From the NCBI GenBank assembly GCA_947456245.1, contig CANGPS010000009.1, positions 1 through 63,168 of the forward strand: a DNA stretch of 63,168 bases, given 5' to 3'. The notes under the pieces were generated by a model that was not told the DNA's origin, did no database searches, and was given only the letters and a program-made list of their open reading frames with translations. Positions 1 through 8,983 of this stretch are shown one piece after another (within the stretch, counting starts at the first letter, position 1; each line of letters begins with the position of its first letter). The stretch is from Acidimicrobiaceae bacterium (GTDB lineage: Bacteria; Actinomycetota; Acidimicrobiia; Acidimicrobiales; RAAP-2). The translations under genes were made by a program, and so were the position numbers.

Positions 1-1
1 C

Positions 2-1081
2 TCAGACGTTGAAGCGGAACTCCACCACGTCGCCGTCGGCCATCACATAGTCCTTGCCCTCGAGGCGGACCTTGCCGGCCGCCTTGGCCGCGGCCATCGA
101 CCCTGTCTCGACGAGGTCGGCGAAGCTCACGATCTCGGCCTTGATGAAGCCCCGCTCGAAGTCGGTGTGGATGACCCCCGCCGCCTTGGGGGCGGTGTCG
201 CCGACCGTGATGGTCCAGGCCCGCGCCTCCATCGGCCCGGCGGTGAGATAGGTCTGGAGCCCGAGGGTGGCGAACCCGCTGGCCACGACGCGGTCGAGGC
301 CGCGCTCGGCGAGGCCATAGGACTCGAGCATCTCGGCGAGATCCTCGGCCTCGAGGGACGCCAGCTCGGCCTCGATCTGGGCGCACACCACGATGGCCTC
401 GGCCGGGGCCACGAGATCGGCGAGGCGGCTGGCCAGTGCGTCGTCGCCGAGGGAGCCCTCGTCGACGTTGAAGACGTAGAGGAAGGGCTTGGCGGTGAGC
501 AGGTGCAGGTCGGCGAGCGCCCCGAGGTCGAGCTCGCCTGCGGCGGAGTACACCGTGCGTCCCTCGTTGAGGATGGCCGCGGCCTTGGCCACCTCGACGG
601 CCTGGGCCGCGATCTCAGGGTCCTTGCGACCCTCCTTCTCCATCTTGGGCAGACGGTTCTCGATGGTCTGGAGGTCGGCCAGGATCAGCTCGGTGTTGAT
701 GGTCTCGATGTCGGCCAGCGGGTCGACCCTGCCTTCGACGTGGATCACGTCGTCATCCTCGAACGAACGGACGACCTGGCAGATGGCGTCGGACTCCCGG
801 ATGGCGGCGAGGAACTTGTTGCCGAGCCCCTCGCCCTCCGAGGCGCCGCGCACGATGCCGGCGATGTCCACGAAGGTCACCGACGCTGGAACAGTCCGGC
901 CGGATCCGAAGATCTCGGCGAGCTGGTCGAGACGCGCGTCGGGGACCGGCACGACGCCGACGTTGGGCTCGATGGTGGCGAACGGGTAGTTGGCCGCGAG
1001 GACCTCGTTCTGGGTCAGCGCGTTGAAGAGCGTCGACTTGCCGACGTTGGGAAGTCCGACGATCCCGATAGAGAGCCCCAC
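2..1081 (-). CDS. ychF: Redox-regulated ATPase YchF (OLA1 family)
   Basis: This is a cytosolic Obg-family P-loop NTPase that binds ribosomes and, in characterised homologues, prefers ATP to GTP. The protein has 359 residues, the normal family length. Walker A GLPNVGKS is at residues 9-16, the switch II motif DIAG follows near residue 73 with the glycine-rich RGASEGEGLGNKFL segment, and NVDE near residue 205 replaces the canonical NKxD specificity motif, as expected for an ATP-preferring member. A C-terminal TGS domain ends with EFRFNV, the usual ending. The ATG follows an AGGAGG-like ribosome site. The gene is complete, with its stop at the window edge, and is transcribed away from the importer operon to its right. 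Confidence 0.97.
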   Translation of the reverse strand: MGLSIGIVGLPNVGKSTLFNALTQNEVLAANYPFATIEPNVGVVPVPDARLDQLAEIFGSGRTVPASVTFVDIAGIVRGASEGEGLGNKFLAAIRESDAICQVVRSFEDDDVIHVEGRVDPLADIETINTELILADLQTIENRLPKMEKEGRKDPEIAAQAVEVAKAAAILNEGRTVYSAAGELDLGALADLHLLTAKPFLYVFNVDEGSLGDDALASRLADLVAPAEAIVVCAQIEAELASLEAEDLAEMLESYGLAERGLDRVVASGFATLGLQTYLTAGPMEARAWTITVGDTAPKAAGVIHTDFERGFIKAEIVSFADLVETGSMAAAKAAGKVRLEGKDYVMADGDVVEFRFNV

Positions 1082-1235
1082 GTGTTCCTCCTTAGCCGGA
1101 TTGGCCGGCGATCACGCAGAGGTTAGGAGATCGCGATGCCCCCACGACACGTGACTGTCCGTTGCGTCGGTGCTAACTTCCCCGACACAACACGTGGCCT
1201 GAATCCGTCGGGCGCGTTCAGTCAAGGGGGGCGAC

Positions 1236-2576
1236 ATGGGATTCGCGAAGATGAGCAAGGCCGCAGGGGCCTTCAAGAGCGTCGGGGCGATCGCCCTGGC
1301 CGGAGCGCTCGTCGCGGCGTGCTCCTCGGGTGGCGGCTCGTCGTCCTCGAGCACCACGTCAGGAGGCGGTGGCAGCTCGACGAAGATCGACAACTCGCTG
1401 GCCCTCAAGTACACCGGCGGCTCGGCCGGCAAGGCCTCGGGCACCCCGATCAACGTCGGCTACGTCAACCAGGAGAGCGGCTCGCCGTCCTACCCGGAGA
1501 ACACGCAGGGTGCTGATCTGGCCGTCAAGTACATCAACGGGGAGCTTGGTGGCATCCAGGGCCACCCGATCAACCTCGTGAAGTGCTTCGTCTCGACCGA
1601 GGAGGACGGGCAGAAGTGCGGGACGCAGATGCTGAACGACTCGTCGATCAAGCTGGTCGTCACCGGAACGCTCGTCGTCGGCAACGCCTCGCTCTACACG
1701 GTGCTGTCGGGCAAGAAGCCGATCATCATCGGCAACGGCCTCACCGCCACCGACTTCATCCAGACGGCGGCCTTCACCTACATGCCGGGCGCGCCGGGCG
1801 TGGTCTCAGGCCTCGCCAAGTGGATCGTCGACGGCGGTGTGGGCAAGGTCAAGAACGTGGCCGTGGTGGCCACCAACGACGCCGGTGCCAAGGCCTCGGC
1901 CCAGCTCCTGTTCGCCCCCGTCCTCGAGAAGGCCGGCATCACGGTGAAGCAGGTCTTCGTCTCGCCGACCGCCCAGGGTGCTGAGGTCCAGTCGGCCATC
2001 AAGGCCGCCGGCGGCGACACCGCCGACGTGTTCGTGCCGATCACGCCAGTCCAGGGCTGCATCGCGGTGGCCGACGCCATCAAGAGCCTCGGCATCCACC
2101 CGAAGGTCGTCACGACCGGCCTGTGCTTCGGCACCCCGCTGATCCAGCACCTCGGCGGAACCTTCCCCGACGGTTGGTACTTCGGCGCCTACGGCGTGAA
2201 CTACTTCGTCCCGCCGGTCAAGAGCATCCCGGCCTCCGAGGAGCTCGCCCTCTATGAGAACGTCGTCAAGAAGTACAACCCGAACATGGAGTACACCGGC
2301 TTCGCCGGCCCGACCTTCGGCAACTTCATGACCGTCACGCAGCTGATGAACAAGCTCGGCACCGACGCCTCGGTGACTCAGGTCGCCGACGCCGTCAAGG
2401 GCTTCGCCGGACCGCAGTGGGGTATCCCTGGCACGCCCGTGGCCTGCGGCCAGATCTCGGCGAGCTTCCCGTCGATCTGCGTCGGCCAGATGGGCATCGA
2501 GCAGTTCAAGGGCGGCAAGTGGATCCCGATCGCTGACGCCTACAACAACAAGCTGATCAACGCGTTCGCCAGCTGA
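1236..2576 (+). CDS. Branched-chain amino-acid-type ABC transporter substrate-binding lipoprotein
   Basis: This is the extracytoplasmic ligand-binding component of a LIV-type (HAAT family) importer, 446 residues. The N-terminus has a basic stretch, a hydrophobic core and a lipobox (LVAAC) with the acylated Cys near residue 29, followed by a Ser/Gly-rich linker to about residue 50. The mature domain begins with INVGYVNQESG and has a periplasmic-binding-protein type I fold (Peripla_BP_6-like). It is the first gene of a four-gene operon with the permease and two ATPases. The ligand cannot be read from sequence; branched-chain amino acids, amides, urea or aromatic acids are all possible for this family. 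Confidence 0.93.
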   Translation: MGFAKMSKAAGAFKSVGAIALAGALVAACSSGGGSSSSSTTSGGGGSSTKIDNSLALKYTGGSAGKASGTPINVGYVNQESGSPSYPENTQGADLAVKYINGELGGIQGHPINLVKCFVSTEEDGQKCGTQMLNDSSIKLVVTGTLVVGNASLYTVLSGKKPIIIGNGLTATDFIQTAAFTYMPGAPGVVSGLAKWIVDGGVGKVKNVAVVATNDAGAKASAQLLFAPVLEKAGITVKQVFVSPTAQGAEVQSAIKAAGGDTADVFVPITPVQGCIAVADAIKSLGIHPKVVTTGLCFGTPLIQHLGGTFPDGWYFGAYGVNYFVPPVKSIPASEELALYENVVKKYNPNMEYTGFAGPTFGNFMTVTQLMNKLGTDASVTQVADAVKGFAGPQWGIPGTPVACGQISASFPSICVGQMGIEQFKGGKWIPIADAYNNKLINAFAS

Positions 2577-2607
2577 GCTGGCCGGTCGTCGGAGTAGGGG
2601 ATCAACG

Positions 2608-4872
2608 ATGACGACCTCATCAAGCACGCGCAGTTGGGCGACGCCCGGCAGGATCGCAGCGATCATCGCTGCCCTGCTGGGCGTCGTCCTGCTGGTGCTC
2701 ATCTTCACCAACGTCAACCAGACCCAGGCGCTGTTCCTCGGCCTCGGTGTCGGCGCGCTGATCGCGGCGATCGCCCTGTCGGTCACGCTCAACTACCAGG
2801 GCTCCGGCGTGGTGAACTTCGCTGCCGGCGCCATCGCCATGTACGGCGGGTACGTCTACTACGGCCTGAGGGTCAACGGGCAGCTCTTCCTCCCACCGCT
2901 GCCCAACCCGCTTGCGCCGATCGAGGGCATCGTCCACCTCGCCGGAAACAAGTCCTTCAACCTGCCCAACATCCCGGTGTTCATCACCCTGGCCCACCCT
3001 GGCGCCGGATCGAGCTCCTTCGGCACCATCATCCGCCAGCCGGCCATGCCGGTGTGGCTGGCCCTCCTGATCTCGGCTGGCGTCCTGGCCATCCTCGGCC
3101 TGCTCTTCCACCTGCTGATCTTCCGGCCCCTGCGCAATGCGCCCGTTCTCGCCAAGGTGGTGGCGTCAGTCGGCCTCTTCATCATCATGCAGGCCATCGT
3201 GGTCCTGCGCTTCACCTCATCGGCCAAGGCCGTCACAAGCATCCTGCCCACCTCGCCGACCCATCTGCCGCGAGGTGTGACCCTCCCGAGCGACCAGCTG
3301 TACCTCGTCGGCATCGTGGTGCTGGTGACCCTCGGGCTCTGGGCGCTGTTCCGCTACACGCGCTTCGGCCTCGCCACCCGCGCCGCTGCGGAGAACGAGA
3401 AGGGCGCCATCGTCCTCGGCTACTCGCCCGACTTCCTCGCCGGCGTGAACTGGGTCGCCTCGACGGTGCTGGCGGGCATGTTCGGCATCCTGGCGGCCGC
3501 CATCAACCAGTCGCTCGACCCGATCACGATCACCCTGCTGATCGTCCCGGCCCTCGCCGCGTCACTCCTCGGACGGTTCAACTCGTTCATCGTGACGATG
3601 CTGGCCGGCCTCGGGATCGGGATGCTCTCGTCCTGGATCCAGTACCTGTCCGGGCAGTCCTGGTTCCCCAAGGCGGGCGGTCAGCCGATCCCCGGGCTGA
3701 CCCAGGCGCTGCCGTTCGTGATCATCATCATCGTGCTGGTCTTGCGCGGGAAGTCGCTGCCGACGCGTGGATCGGTCGAGACCGTCAAGCTGCCCTTCGC
3801 CCCCCGGGCGCGCGGTGCGGTGCCGACGTCCCTGATCGGTGGCGTCGCCGTGGCGGTCATCTTGTTCGTGACGTCTCCCGACTGGCGCCTGGCCATCGTC
3901 AACTCGCTGGTCGGCGTGGTCATCTGCCTCTCGCTCGTGGTGCTGACGGGCTACGTCGGACAGATCTCGCTGATGCAGATGGCCCTTGCCGGCATCAGCG
4001 GCTTCACGCTCTCGAAGATCGCCGACGCCCACCACATCCCGTTCCCGTTCGGTCCCATCCTGGGCGCCGTGGCGGCTGTGGCCGTGGGCCTCATCGCCGG
4101 CGTCCCGGCGCTGCGCGTCCGAGGGGTGAACCTCGCGGTCGTGACCTTCGCCGCCGCGGTGACCATCGAGCAGATGGTGTTCGCCAACCCGGCCTGGTCG
4201 GGCCTCAAGGGGGCGATCGTGGCTCCACCCCGGCTCTTCGGCCTCAAGTTCGGACCCAACGACTCGTGGTCGAAGCTCTTCGGTGGAGGTGAGGGCCTCC
4301 TGCCCAACCCCTGGTTCGGCGTGTTCTGCCTGGTGGTGGTGATCCTGCTCATCTTGGCGGTCGTCAACATCCGAAGTTCGCGGGTCGGCCGCCACATGCT
4401 CGCCGTGCGAGCCAACGAGCGCGCCGCGGCCGCAGCCGGCGTCTCGGTGTCGGGGACCAAGATCCTCGCCTTCGGCGTGGCGGCCTTCATCGCCGGCCTC
4501 GGCGGAGCGTTGTCGGGCTACCGCTTCGGCTCCGTCACGGCGGACTATTTCGGCGCCATCCCGTCGATGCTGTTCCTGGCGTTCGCCTACCTCGGAGGCA
4601 TCTCCTCGGTCTCCGGTGCAGTGGTCGGCGGGATCATCGTCTCCGGAGGGATCCTGACGACGTTCATGTCCCACGTCCTCGGCATCCCGGAGACCTACAC
4701 GCTCTTCCTTGCGGGCCTGGGCCTCATCACGATGGCGATCTTCAACCCCAAGGGCGTTGCGGGTGCGCTGCGCGACTCCGGCCACGCCATTAAGGGCCGC
4801 CTGGGTCGTGGCACGACCCCGAAGGCCGATGCCGAGGCAGAGGCCGGCGTCCACGCGAAGGTCGGTGCCTGA
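2608..4872 (+). CDS. Fused LivH-LivM ABC permease
   Basis: One 754-residue membrane protein carries both permease subunits of a LIV-type importer. The LivH-like half covers about residues 30-380 (NYQGSGVVNFAAGAIAMYGG, then the EAA-like region around RYTRFGLATRAAAENEKGA). The LivM-like half covers about residues 400-730 (TGYVGQISLMQMALAGISGF and SRVGRHMLAVRANERAAAAAG). Each half has about 8-9 hydrophobic segments. Family members are normally two separate proteins of 290-350 residues. The gene lies 31 bases after the binding protein and overlaps the ATPase gene by one base (TGATG), so subunit stoichiometry is fixed by fusion and the downstream gene is probably translationally coupled. Confidence 0.93.
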   Translation: MTTSSSTRSWATPGRIAAIIAALLGVVLLVLIFTNVNQTQALFLGLGVGALIAAIALSVTLNYQGSGVVNFAAGAIAMYGGYVYYGLRVNGQLFLPPLPNPLAPIEGIVHLAGNKSFNLPNIPVFITLAHPGAGSSSFGTIIRQPAMPVWLALLISAGVLAILGLLFHLLIFRPLRNAPVLAKVVASVGLFIIMQAIVVLRFTSSAKAVTSILPTSPTHLPRGVTLPSDQLYLVGIVVLVTLGLWALFRYTRFGLATRAAAENEKGAIVLGYSPDFLAGVNWVASTVLAGMFGILAAAINQSLDPITITLLIVPALAASLLGRFNSFIVTMLAGLGIGMLSSWIQYLSGQSWFPKAGGQPIPGLTQALPFVIIIIVLVLRGKSLPTRGSVETVKLPFAPRARGAVPTSLIGGVAVAVILFVTSPDWRLAIVNSLVGVVICLSLVVLTGYVGQISLMQMALAGISGFTLSKIADAHHIPFPFGPILGAVAAVAVGLIAGVPALRVRGVNLAVVTFAAAVTIEQMVFANPAWSGLKGAIVAPPRLFGLKFGPNDSWSKLFGGGEGLLPNPWFGVFCLVVVILLILAVVNIRSSRVGRHMLAVRANERAAAAAGVSVSGTKILAFGVAAFIAGLGGALSGYRFGSVTADYFGAIPSMLFLAFAYLGGISSVSGAVVGGIIVSGGILTTFMSHVLGIPETYTLFLAGLGLITMAIFNPKGVAGALRDSGHAIKGRLGRGTTPKADAEAEAGVHAKVGA

Positions 4873-5633
4873 TGGCCATCCTGTCCTCTTCCGGCCTCAC
4901 CGTCACCTTCGGTGGGAAGAACGCCGTCGAGTCGCTCGATCTCAAGGTGGAGCAGGGTCAGCTCGTCGGGCTCATCGGACCCAACGGTGCCGGCAAGACC
5001 ACCACCATCGACGCCCTGACGGGGTTCGTCCCCGCCCGCGGTGTGGTGACCTTCGACGGCAAGGAGATCGAGTCGCAGTCGTCGACGCAGCGGGCGCGCG
5101 GGGGTCTCGGTCGGACGTGGCAGAGCTCGGAGCTCTTCGACGACCTCACCATCCTCGAGAACCTCCAGGTGGCGGCCGAGCGCGTCACCGTCGGCGGGTT
5201 CATCCGCGACCTCTTCAAGCCCCGCAATGACGACGTCAGCGAGCTCATGGCGATCCTCGCGTCGCTCGATCTCGACCACTCGGCCCACCTCCTTCCCACC
5301 GAGCTCTCCCACGGCCAGCGCAAGCTGGTGGGGGTGGCGCGGTCTCTGGCGGCCAAGCCCAAGGTCCTGCTGATGGACGAGCCGGCGGCCGGCCTCGACA
5401 CCGAGGAGAGCCAGGAGCTCGGCACGAGGATCCGAGGCCTTGTCGATGGTGGCCTCTCGGTGCTCCTCATCGACCACGACATGGGCCTGGTCCTGACGAT
5501 CTGTGACTACCTCTACGTCCTCGACTTCGGCCAGCTGATCGCTGAGGGCACACCGGCGGAGATCCGAGCCGACGAGAAGGTCATCGGGGCCTACCTGGGC
5601 CAGCGCCACGCAGAGGGGGAGAACGATGGCTGA
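4872..5633 (+). CDS. ABC transporter ATP-binding protein, LivG type
   Basis: This is one of the two nucleotide-binding subunits of the LIV-type importer, 253 residues. Walker A GPNGAGKT is at residues 36-43. The signature is [13 protein letters not shown], with His replacing the second glycine-side residue of the usual LSGGQ, a common LivG variation. Walker B is [12 protein letters not shown], followed by the H-loop in LLIDHDMG. The ending, with an [11 protein letters not shown]-type segment and then a YLG motif, is typical of LivG. It shares a base with the permease stop and overlaps livF by eight bases. Confidence 0.95.
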   Translation: MAILSSSGLTVTFGGKNAVESLDLKVEQGQLVGLIGPNGAGKTTTIDALTGFVPARGVVTFDGKEIESQSSTQRARGGLGRTWQSSELFDDLTILENLQVAAERVTVGGFIRDLFKPRNDDVSELMAILASLDLDHSAHLLPTELSHGQRKLVGVARSLAAKPKVLLMDEPAAGLDTEESQELGTRIRGLVDGGLSVLLIDHDMGLVLTICDYLYVLDFGQLIAEGTPAEIRADEKVIGAYLGQRHAEGENDG

Positions 5634-6330
5634 GCCCCTGCTCGAGATCACCGGGCTGAACGCCGGCTACAACGGCGTCCCCGTCGTGCGCGGCCTCGAC
5701 CTGACCGTCGCCCCGGGCGAGGTGGTGGCCCTGCTCGGACCCAATGGTGCGGGCAAGACCACGACGCTCATCACCACGAGCGGCCTCCAGCCCATCATCG
5801 ACGGCGACATCCTGCTCCACGGCAAGAGCATCAAGGGCCGCGCTCCGTACCAGGTCGCCCGATCCGGGGTGGCCCACGTGACCGAGGACCGGTCCCTGTT
5901 CTTCTCGCTCACCGTCAAGGAGAACCTGCGCCTCGGCAACCGCGGCGGTGACGTCGACATGGCGACCCCGCTGCGCTACTTCCCAGCCCTCGAGGAGCTG
6001 ATGGATCGCCAGGCCGGCCTGCTCAGCGGTGGAGAGCAGCAGATGCTGGCGCTGGGTCGGGCGATGGCCAGCGGCCCCAAGCTGCTGATGATCGACGAGA
6101 TGAGCCTCGGCCTGGCCCCGGTCATCGTCGAGCGGCTCCTGCCCATCGTGCGGTCGATCGCCGACGACACGGGCTGCGGGATCCTGCTGGTCGAGCAGCA
6201 CGTCCAGATGGCGCTCGAGGTGGCCGACCGCGGCTACGTGCTCAGCCATGGTGAGCTCGCCATGACCGGCACCTCGGCCGAGCTCGACGCCAACCGGAGC
6301 ATGCTCGAGTCGAGCTACCTCGGCGACTGA
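5626..6330 (+). CDS. ABC transporter ATP-binding protein, LivF type
   Basis: This is the second ATPase subunit of the LIV-type importer, 234 residues, the usual LivF length. Walker A GPNGAGKT is at residues 38-45. The signature [15 protein letters not shown] and the [12 protein letters not shown] Walker B/D-loop are diagnostic of LivF, and the H-loop is LLVEQHVQ. It is the last gene of the importer operon; the next gene starts 125 bases on, after a likely regulatory region. Confidence 0.95.
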   Translation: MAEPLLEITGLNAGYNGVPVVRGLDLTVAPGEVVALLGPNGAGKTTTLITTSGLQPIIDGDILLHGKSIKGRAPYQVARSGVAHVTEDRSLFFSLTVKENLRLGNRGGDVDMATPLRYFPALEELMDRQAGLLSGGEQQMLALGRAMASGPKLLMIDEMSLGLAPVIVERLLPIVRSIADDTGCGILLVEQHVQMALEVADRGYVLSHGELAMTGTSAELDANRSMLESSYLGD

Positions 6331-6346
6331 GCTCCGGCGCCGGTGA

Positions 6347-6384
6347 GAGATCTCTCATCGCCGACTTAGAGATCGCTCACCGCC
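6347..6384. promoter_or_regulatory. Pair of 16-base direct repeats, likely response-regulator binding sites
   Basis: GAGATCTCTCATCGCC starts at 6347 and GAGATCGCTCACCGCC at 6369: 14 of 16 bases match and the starts are exactly 22 bases apart, two helical turns. The first copy also sits in a 14-base palindrome, TGAGAGATCTCTCA (6344-6357). The pair lies 72 bases upstream of an operon that ends with an OmpR-type regulator. Tandem direct repeats are the usual target of that family, so autoregulation by the 10886 gene product is the inference. Confidence 0.5.
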
Positions 6385-6455
6385 CTCCGTCAGGATTGAC
6401 CTCACGACGAACCACCAGCCCTCGGGCTCGGTGTAGCGAACTGAGGTGAACCACG

Positions 6456-6878
6456 ATGAATCCCATCACGAACTGGGTGCTCGGGGCGGTCTGCGCAGGT
6501 GGCCTGACCGCCGGTGCCGTCAGCGTCACGGCCGCCACCTCCTCGACGGCCTCCCCGTCGCCGGCTGAGGTCGGATCCAGCCAGGTCGCTCACCTCAAGG
6601 ACGTGAAGCACCAGCTCCAGCGGCAGCTGGCCGACGCCGCACCGACGACGACCGCCCCGGGCGCTCCGACGGGAGGCGCAGCGCGCACCACGCCGGCGAC
6701 CTGGGTCCAGCCGGCGCAGGCACCAGCTGAGGCACCGGCGCCCGTGCCGACCACCGACCCGTCGCCGACCACGACCACGACGCAGCCACCTGCCACCTGG
6801 GTCGACGACGAGGGCTCTGGCGCGGAGGCGGACGATGACAGTCCTGCGAGCACCTCAGGGGAGCACGAGGATGACTAG
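6456..6878 (+). CDS. Secreted Pro/Thr/Ala-rich protein
   Basis: This 140-residue protein of unknown function has an N-terminal hydrophobic segment (residues 7-30, WVLGAVCAGGLTAGAVSVTA) that could be a signal peptide or membrane anchor. A short, possibly helical stretch (AHLKDVKHQLQRQLADA) follows, then low-complexity Pro/Thr/Ala sequence and an acidic tail. No Cys and no recognised domain is seen. A GAGGTGAACC ribosome-binding stretch precedes the ATG. It is the first gene of the apbE/ferric-reductase operon and resembles the next gene in architecture (anchor, short basic helix, Thr/Pro tail), suggesting a duplicated envelope protein. Confidence 0.75.
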   Translation: MNPITNWVLGAVCAGGLTAGAVSVTAATSSTASPSPAEVGSSQVAHLKDVKHQLQRQLADAAPTTTAPGAPTGGAARTTPATWVQPAQAPAEAPAPVPTTDPSPTTTTTQPPATWVDDEGSGAEADDDSPASTSGEHEDD

Positions 6879-7311
6879 GAAGACGACGAAGCGATCGACC
6901 GCCATGGGGCCGGCGCTCGCCGTGGCCGCCGCCACCGCGGGCGTCACCGGGGTCGCGGTGACATGGGCCGCTCAGGGCATCGCGGTGACCGCAGCCAAGG
7001 CTCCGACGCCGACGACGGCACCAGCCTCAGCCGCTGACGCAGCGAAGGCGGCGCAGCTCAAGGCCCAGATCAAGGCGGCCCGGGCGCAGCTGGCCGCAGG
7101 GACGACCACCACCACCCCACCGCCCGCGGCCGCCTCGGCTCCCTCGACCGGCACCGGAAGCCAGCCGGTGTCCTACTCGTCCGCAGCGGCGCCGACGACC
7201 GCCCCCGGCGCGCCGTCGACGACCCCGACGACCCCGGTGACGTCGCCGCCGACCACCCAGCCCGCCCCACCTCCGACCACCGTCGTGACCGGAGCATCAG
7301 GTGCCGGCTGA
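6871..7311 (+). CDS. Secreted/anchored Ala/Thr/Pro-rich protein
   Basis: The protein has 146 residues from the ATG at 6871, which has a GCACGAGG ribosome site and overlaps the previous stop; an upstream ATG at 6835 is possible but less well placed. It has a basic N-terminus, a hydrophobic segment near residues 13-38, a helical AKAAQLKAQIKAARAQLAA stretch and a long Thr/Pro/Ala tail. The last residues are VVTGASGAG. TGAS resembles the flavinylation motif core used by ApbE, but the conserved upstream Asp is absent. Its stop overlaps the apbE GTG. The function is unknown. Confidence 0.72.
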   Translation: MTRKTTKRSTAMGPALAVAAATAGVTGVAVTWAAQGIAVTAAKAPTPTTAPASAADAAKAAQLKAQIKAARAQLAAGTTTTTPPPAAASAPSTGTGSQPVSYSSAAAPTTAPGAPSTTPTTPVTSPPTTQPAPPPTTVVTGASGAG

Positions 7312-8239
7312 CCTTATGGAACGGATGGTCGTGGACTCGGCCATGGCGTCGGCGGTGAGGATCATCGCCAGCGACGGGTCTGATGCCGAGGTCACGCCGG
7401 CCATGGCATCGGCGCTCGCCGCCATCCGCGAGGTCGAGGCCACCTGCAGCCGCTTCGACCCAGCGAGCGAGCTCAGCCTCGCCAACGCACGGACCACTGG
7501 GTGTCATGAGGCCTCCGGGCTCCTCCTGACGATGATCTCGTTGGCCGTCGCCGGCTACCACTCGACGTCGGGGCGCTTCGACCCTCGCGTCCTGACGGAC
7601 CTCGAGCGGATGGGCTACGACCGGACCTTCACGGAGCTCGAGGCCGCCAGCGGGTCGGTGGGCGATCGAGCCGCGCTGGCCCCGTGGTCGCCGGTCGTCG
7701 ACCTCGAGCACGGGGTGCTCGACCTCCGAGGCGAGGCGATCGACCTCGGAGGGGTGGCCAAGGGCGCGGCGGCCGACCTCGGTCTCGCCGCCATGGCCGC
7801 TGTTGGCGTCCATGGCCTGATCGACATCGGTGGCGACGGCGCCGTGAGCGGCCCTGACGCCGCCGGTGCGGCGTGGTCCATCGGGATCGAGGACCCGCAT
7901 GGCGGCTCCGAGCCGCTGGCCGTCTTCTCGCTCGCCCTCGGCGGGTACGCCACGTCGTCGACCCGTCTCCGGCACTGGGAGATCGACGGAGCGCCGGTGC
8001 ACCATCTCGTCGATCCGATCTCCGGCCAGCCCGGCGGGTCCGGGCTCAGGTCGGTGACGGTGCTGGCTCCTTCGGGGTCCCAGGCGGAGATCGCCGCCAA
8101 GGCGGCCTTCCTGGCCGGTGTCGAGGGCATCGCCGGACACGCTGCAGAGCGAGCGCTGGCCTGCTTCTGGGTCGATGACTCCGGACGGTCGTCGTGGTCG
8201 GACGCCTTCGCACCCTCGCTCACCTGGATCCGCTCATGA
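7301..8239 (+). CDS. apbE: FAD:protein FMN transferase (ApbE family)
   Basis: ApbE enzymes transfer FMN from FAD to a Thr/Ser of exported redox proteins. The protein has 312 residues from a GTG start overlapping the preceding stop. Family hallmarks are in order: SRFDPASELSLAN in the N-terminal third, the FDPRV segment, IDLGGVAKGAAAD, the flavin-binding DIGGDGAVSG, and HHLVDPISGQP (HHIIDPxTG in the family) with Mg-binding residues. No signal peptide or lipobox is visible, unlike Gram-negative ApbE, so it may act in the cytoplasm or be exported unconventionally. It is translationally coupled (ATGA) to the ferric-reductase-like gene that follows. Confidence 0.92.
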   Translation: MPADLMERMVVDSAMASAVRIIASDGSDAEVTPAMASALAAIREVEATCSRFDPASELSLANARTTGCHEASGLLLTMISLAVAGYHSTSGRFDPRVLTDLERMGYDRTFTELEAASGSVGDRAALAPWSPVVDLEHGVLDLRGEAIDLGGVAKGAAADLGLAAMAAVGVHGLIDIGGDGAVSGPDAAGAAWSIGIEDPHGGSEPLAVFSLALGGYATSSTRLRHWEIDGAPVHHLVDPISGQPGGSGLRSVTVLAPSGSQAEIAAKAAFLAGVEGIAGHAAERALACFWVDDSGRSSWSDAFAPSLTWIRS

Positions 8240-8979
8240 CGTCCACGCTGACCCCACCTTCCAGCCCCTCGTCTGAAGGCCGGGCTCAGGCCCCGGTCGA
8301 GCCGGCCTCCTCGGGGCTGTCGGGAGGGCAGATCGCGCTCGTCGGGGTCGTGGTCGCCATCTCGCTGATCGCCGGACACGAGCTGGCCTCCGCCCTCGTG
8401 CCGGCCATCGAGGCCAAGAAGCTGTCCTGGGTGCTCGGCCGAGGCCTCGGCATCGCCTCGTTCCTGAGCCTGAGCGCCCTGGTCGCCTTCGGCACGTGGG
8501 TGCGCCATCCTCTGCGGTCTCGGGTCAAGTGGCCGTCCCCACCGGCGACGCTCGGCGTCCATGCCTCCCTCGGGGCAGCCACGCTCACGCTGGTGGCGGC
8601 GCACCTGACGGCGCTGGCCCTCGACCCGTGGGCGAAGATCGGCTGGGTCGGCGCTCTCGTGCCGTGGGCCTCGTCCTATCGCCCGACGCCCGTGGCGCTC
8701 GGGACCATCGCCTTGTGGGGGATCCTCCTGGTGGGCGGGACGGCCCGCATGGCGGGCAAGCTGGGGCGGGCTCGCTGGCTGCGGGTGCACCGGCTGGCCT
8801 GGGTGGTGTGGCTGTCTGCGCTCATCCATGGCCTGACCACCGGCTCCGACACGATGGCGCTGCGCTACATCTATGCAGGGGCGGCGGCGGTGATCGCCGC
8901 GCTCTGGGTGGCGGCCCGCCTGGTGCCGGCACCGAAGCGACCGCGTCCTGCATCGACCCCCTCTGGTGGGGCAGGATAG
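8236..8979 (+). CDS. Ferric-reductase-like transmembrane heme protein
   Basis: The protein has 247 residues from the ATG at 8236, which overlaps the apbE stop (ATGA). About six transmembrane helices follow a short Pro/Ser-rich cytosolic N-terminus. Candidate heme-ligand histidines fall in the typical pairs: VHASLG and AHLTALALD in the middle helices, VHRLAW and IHGLTTG later. No FAD/NAD reductase domain is attached, as in MsrQ/YedZ-like and stand-alone FRD-domain proteins. With ApbE next door, the inferred role is to carry electrons across the membrane between a cytosolic donor and an exported flavoprotein. Confidence 0.87.
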   Translation: MTSTLTPPSSPSSEGRAQAPVEPASSGLSGGQIALVGVVVAISLIAGHELASALVPAIEAKKLSWVLGRGLGIASFLSLSALVAFGTWVRHPLRSRVKWPSPPATLGVHASLGAATLTLVAAHLTALALDPWAKIGWVGALVPWASSYRPTPVALGTIALWGILLVGGTARMAGKLGRARWLRVHRLAWVVWLSALIHGLTTGSDTMALRYIYAGAAAVIAALWVAARLVPAPKRPRPASTPSGGAG

Positions 8980-8983
8980 GGAC

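Noticed and set aside
167-1126. Long open frame opposite ychF
   Set aside because: Its product is low-complexity Gly/Asp/His-rich sequence produced by reading a high-GC gene backwards; ychF on the other strand has every family motif.
3562-4854. 430-codon open frame antisense to the LivM half
   Set aside because: Composition (Arg/His/Asp-rich, no hydrophobic core) is that of an antisense shadow; the sense frame is a clear permease.
6344-6357. Palindrome TGAGAGATCTCTCA considered as a terminator for the LIV operon
   Set aside because: No loop, no T tract, and it is part of a direct-repeat pair that better fits regulator binding.
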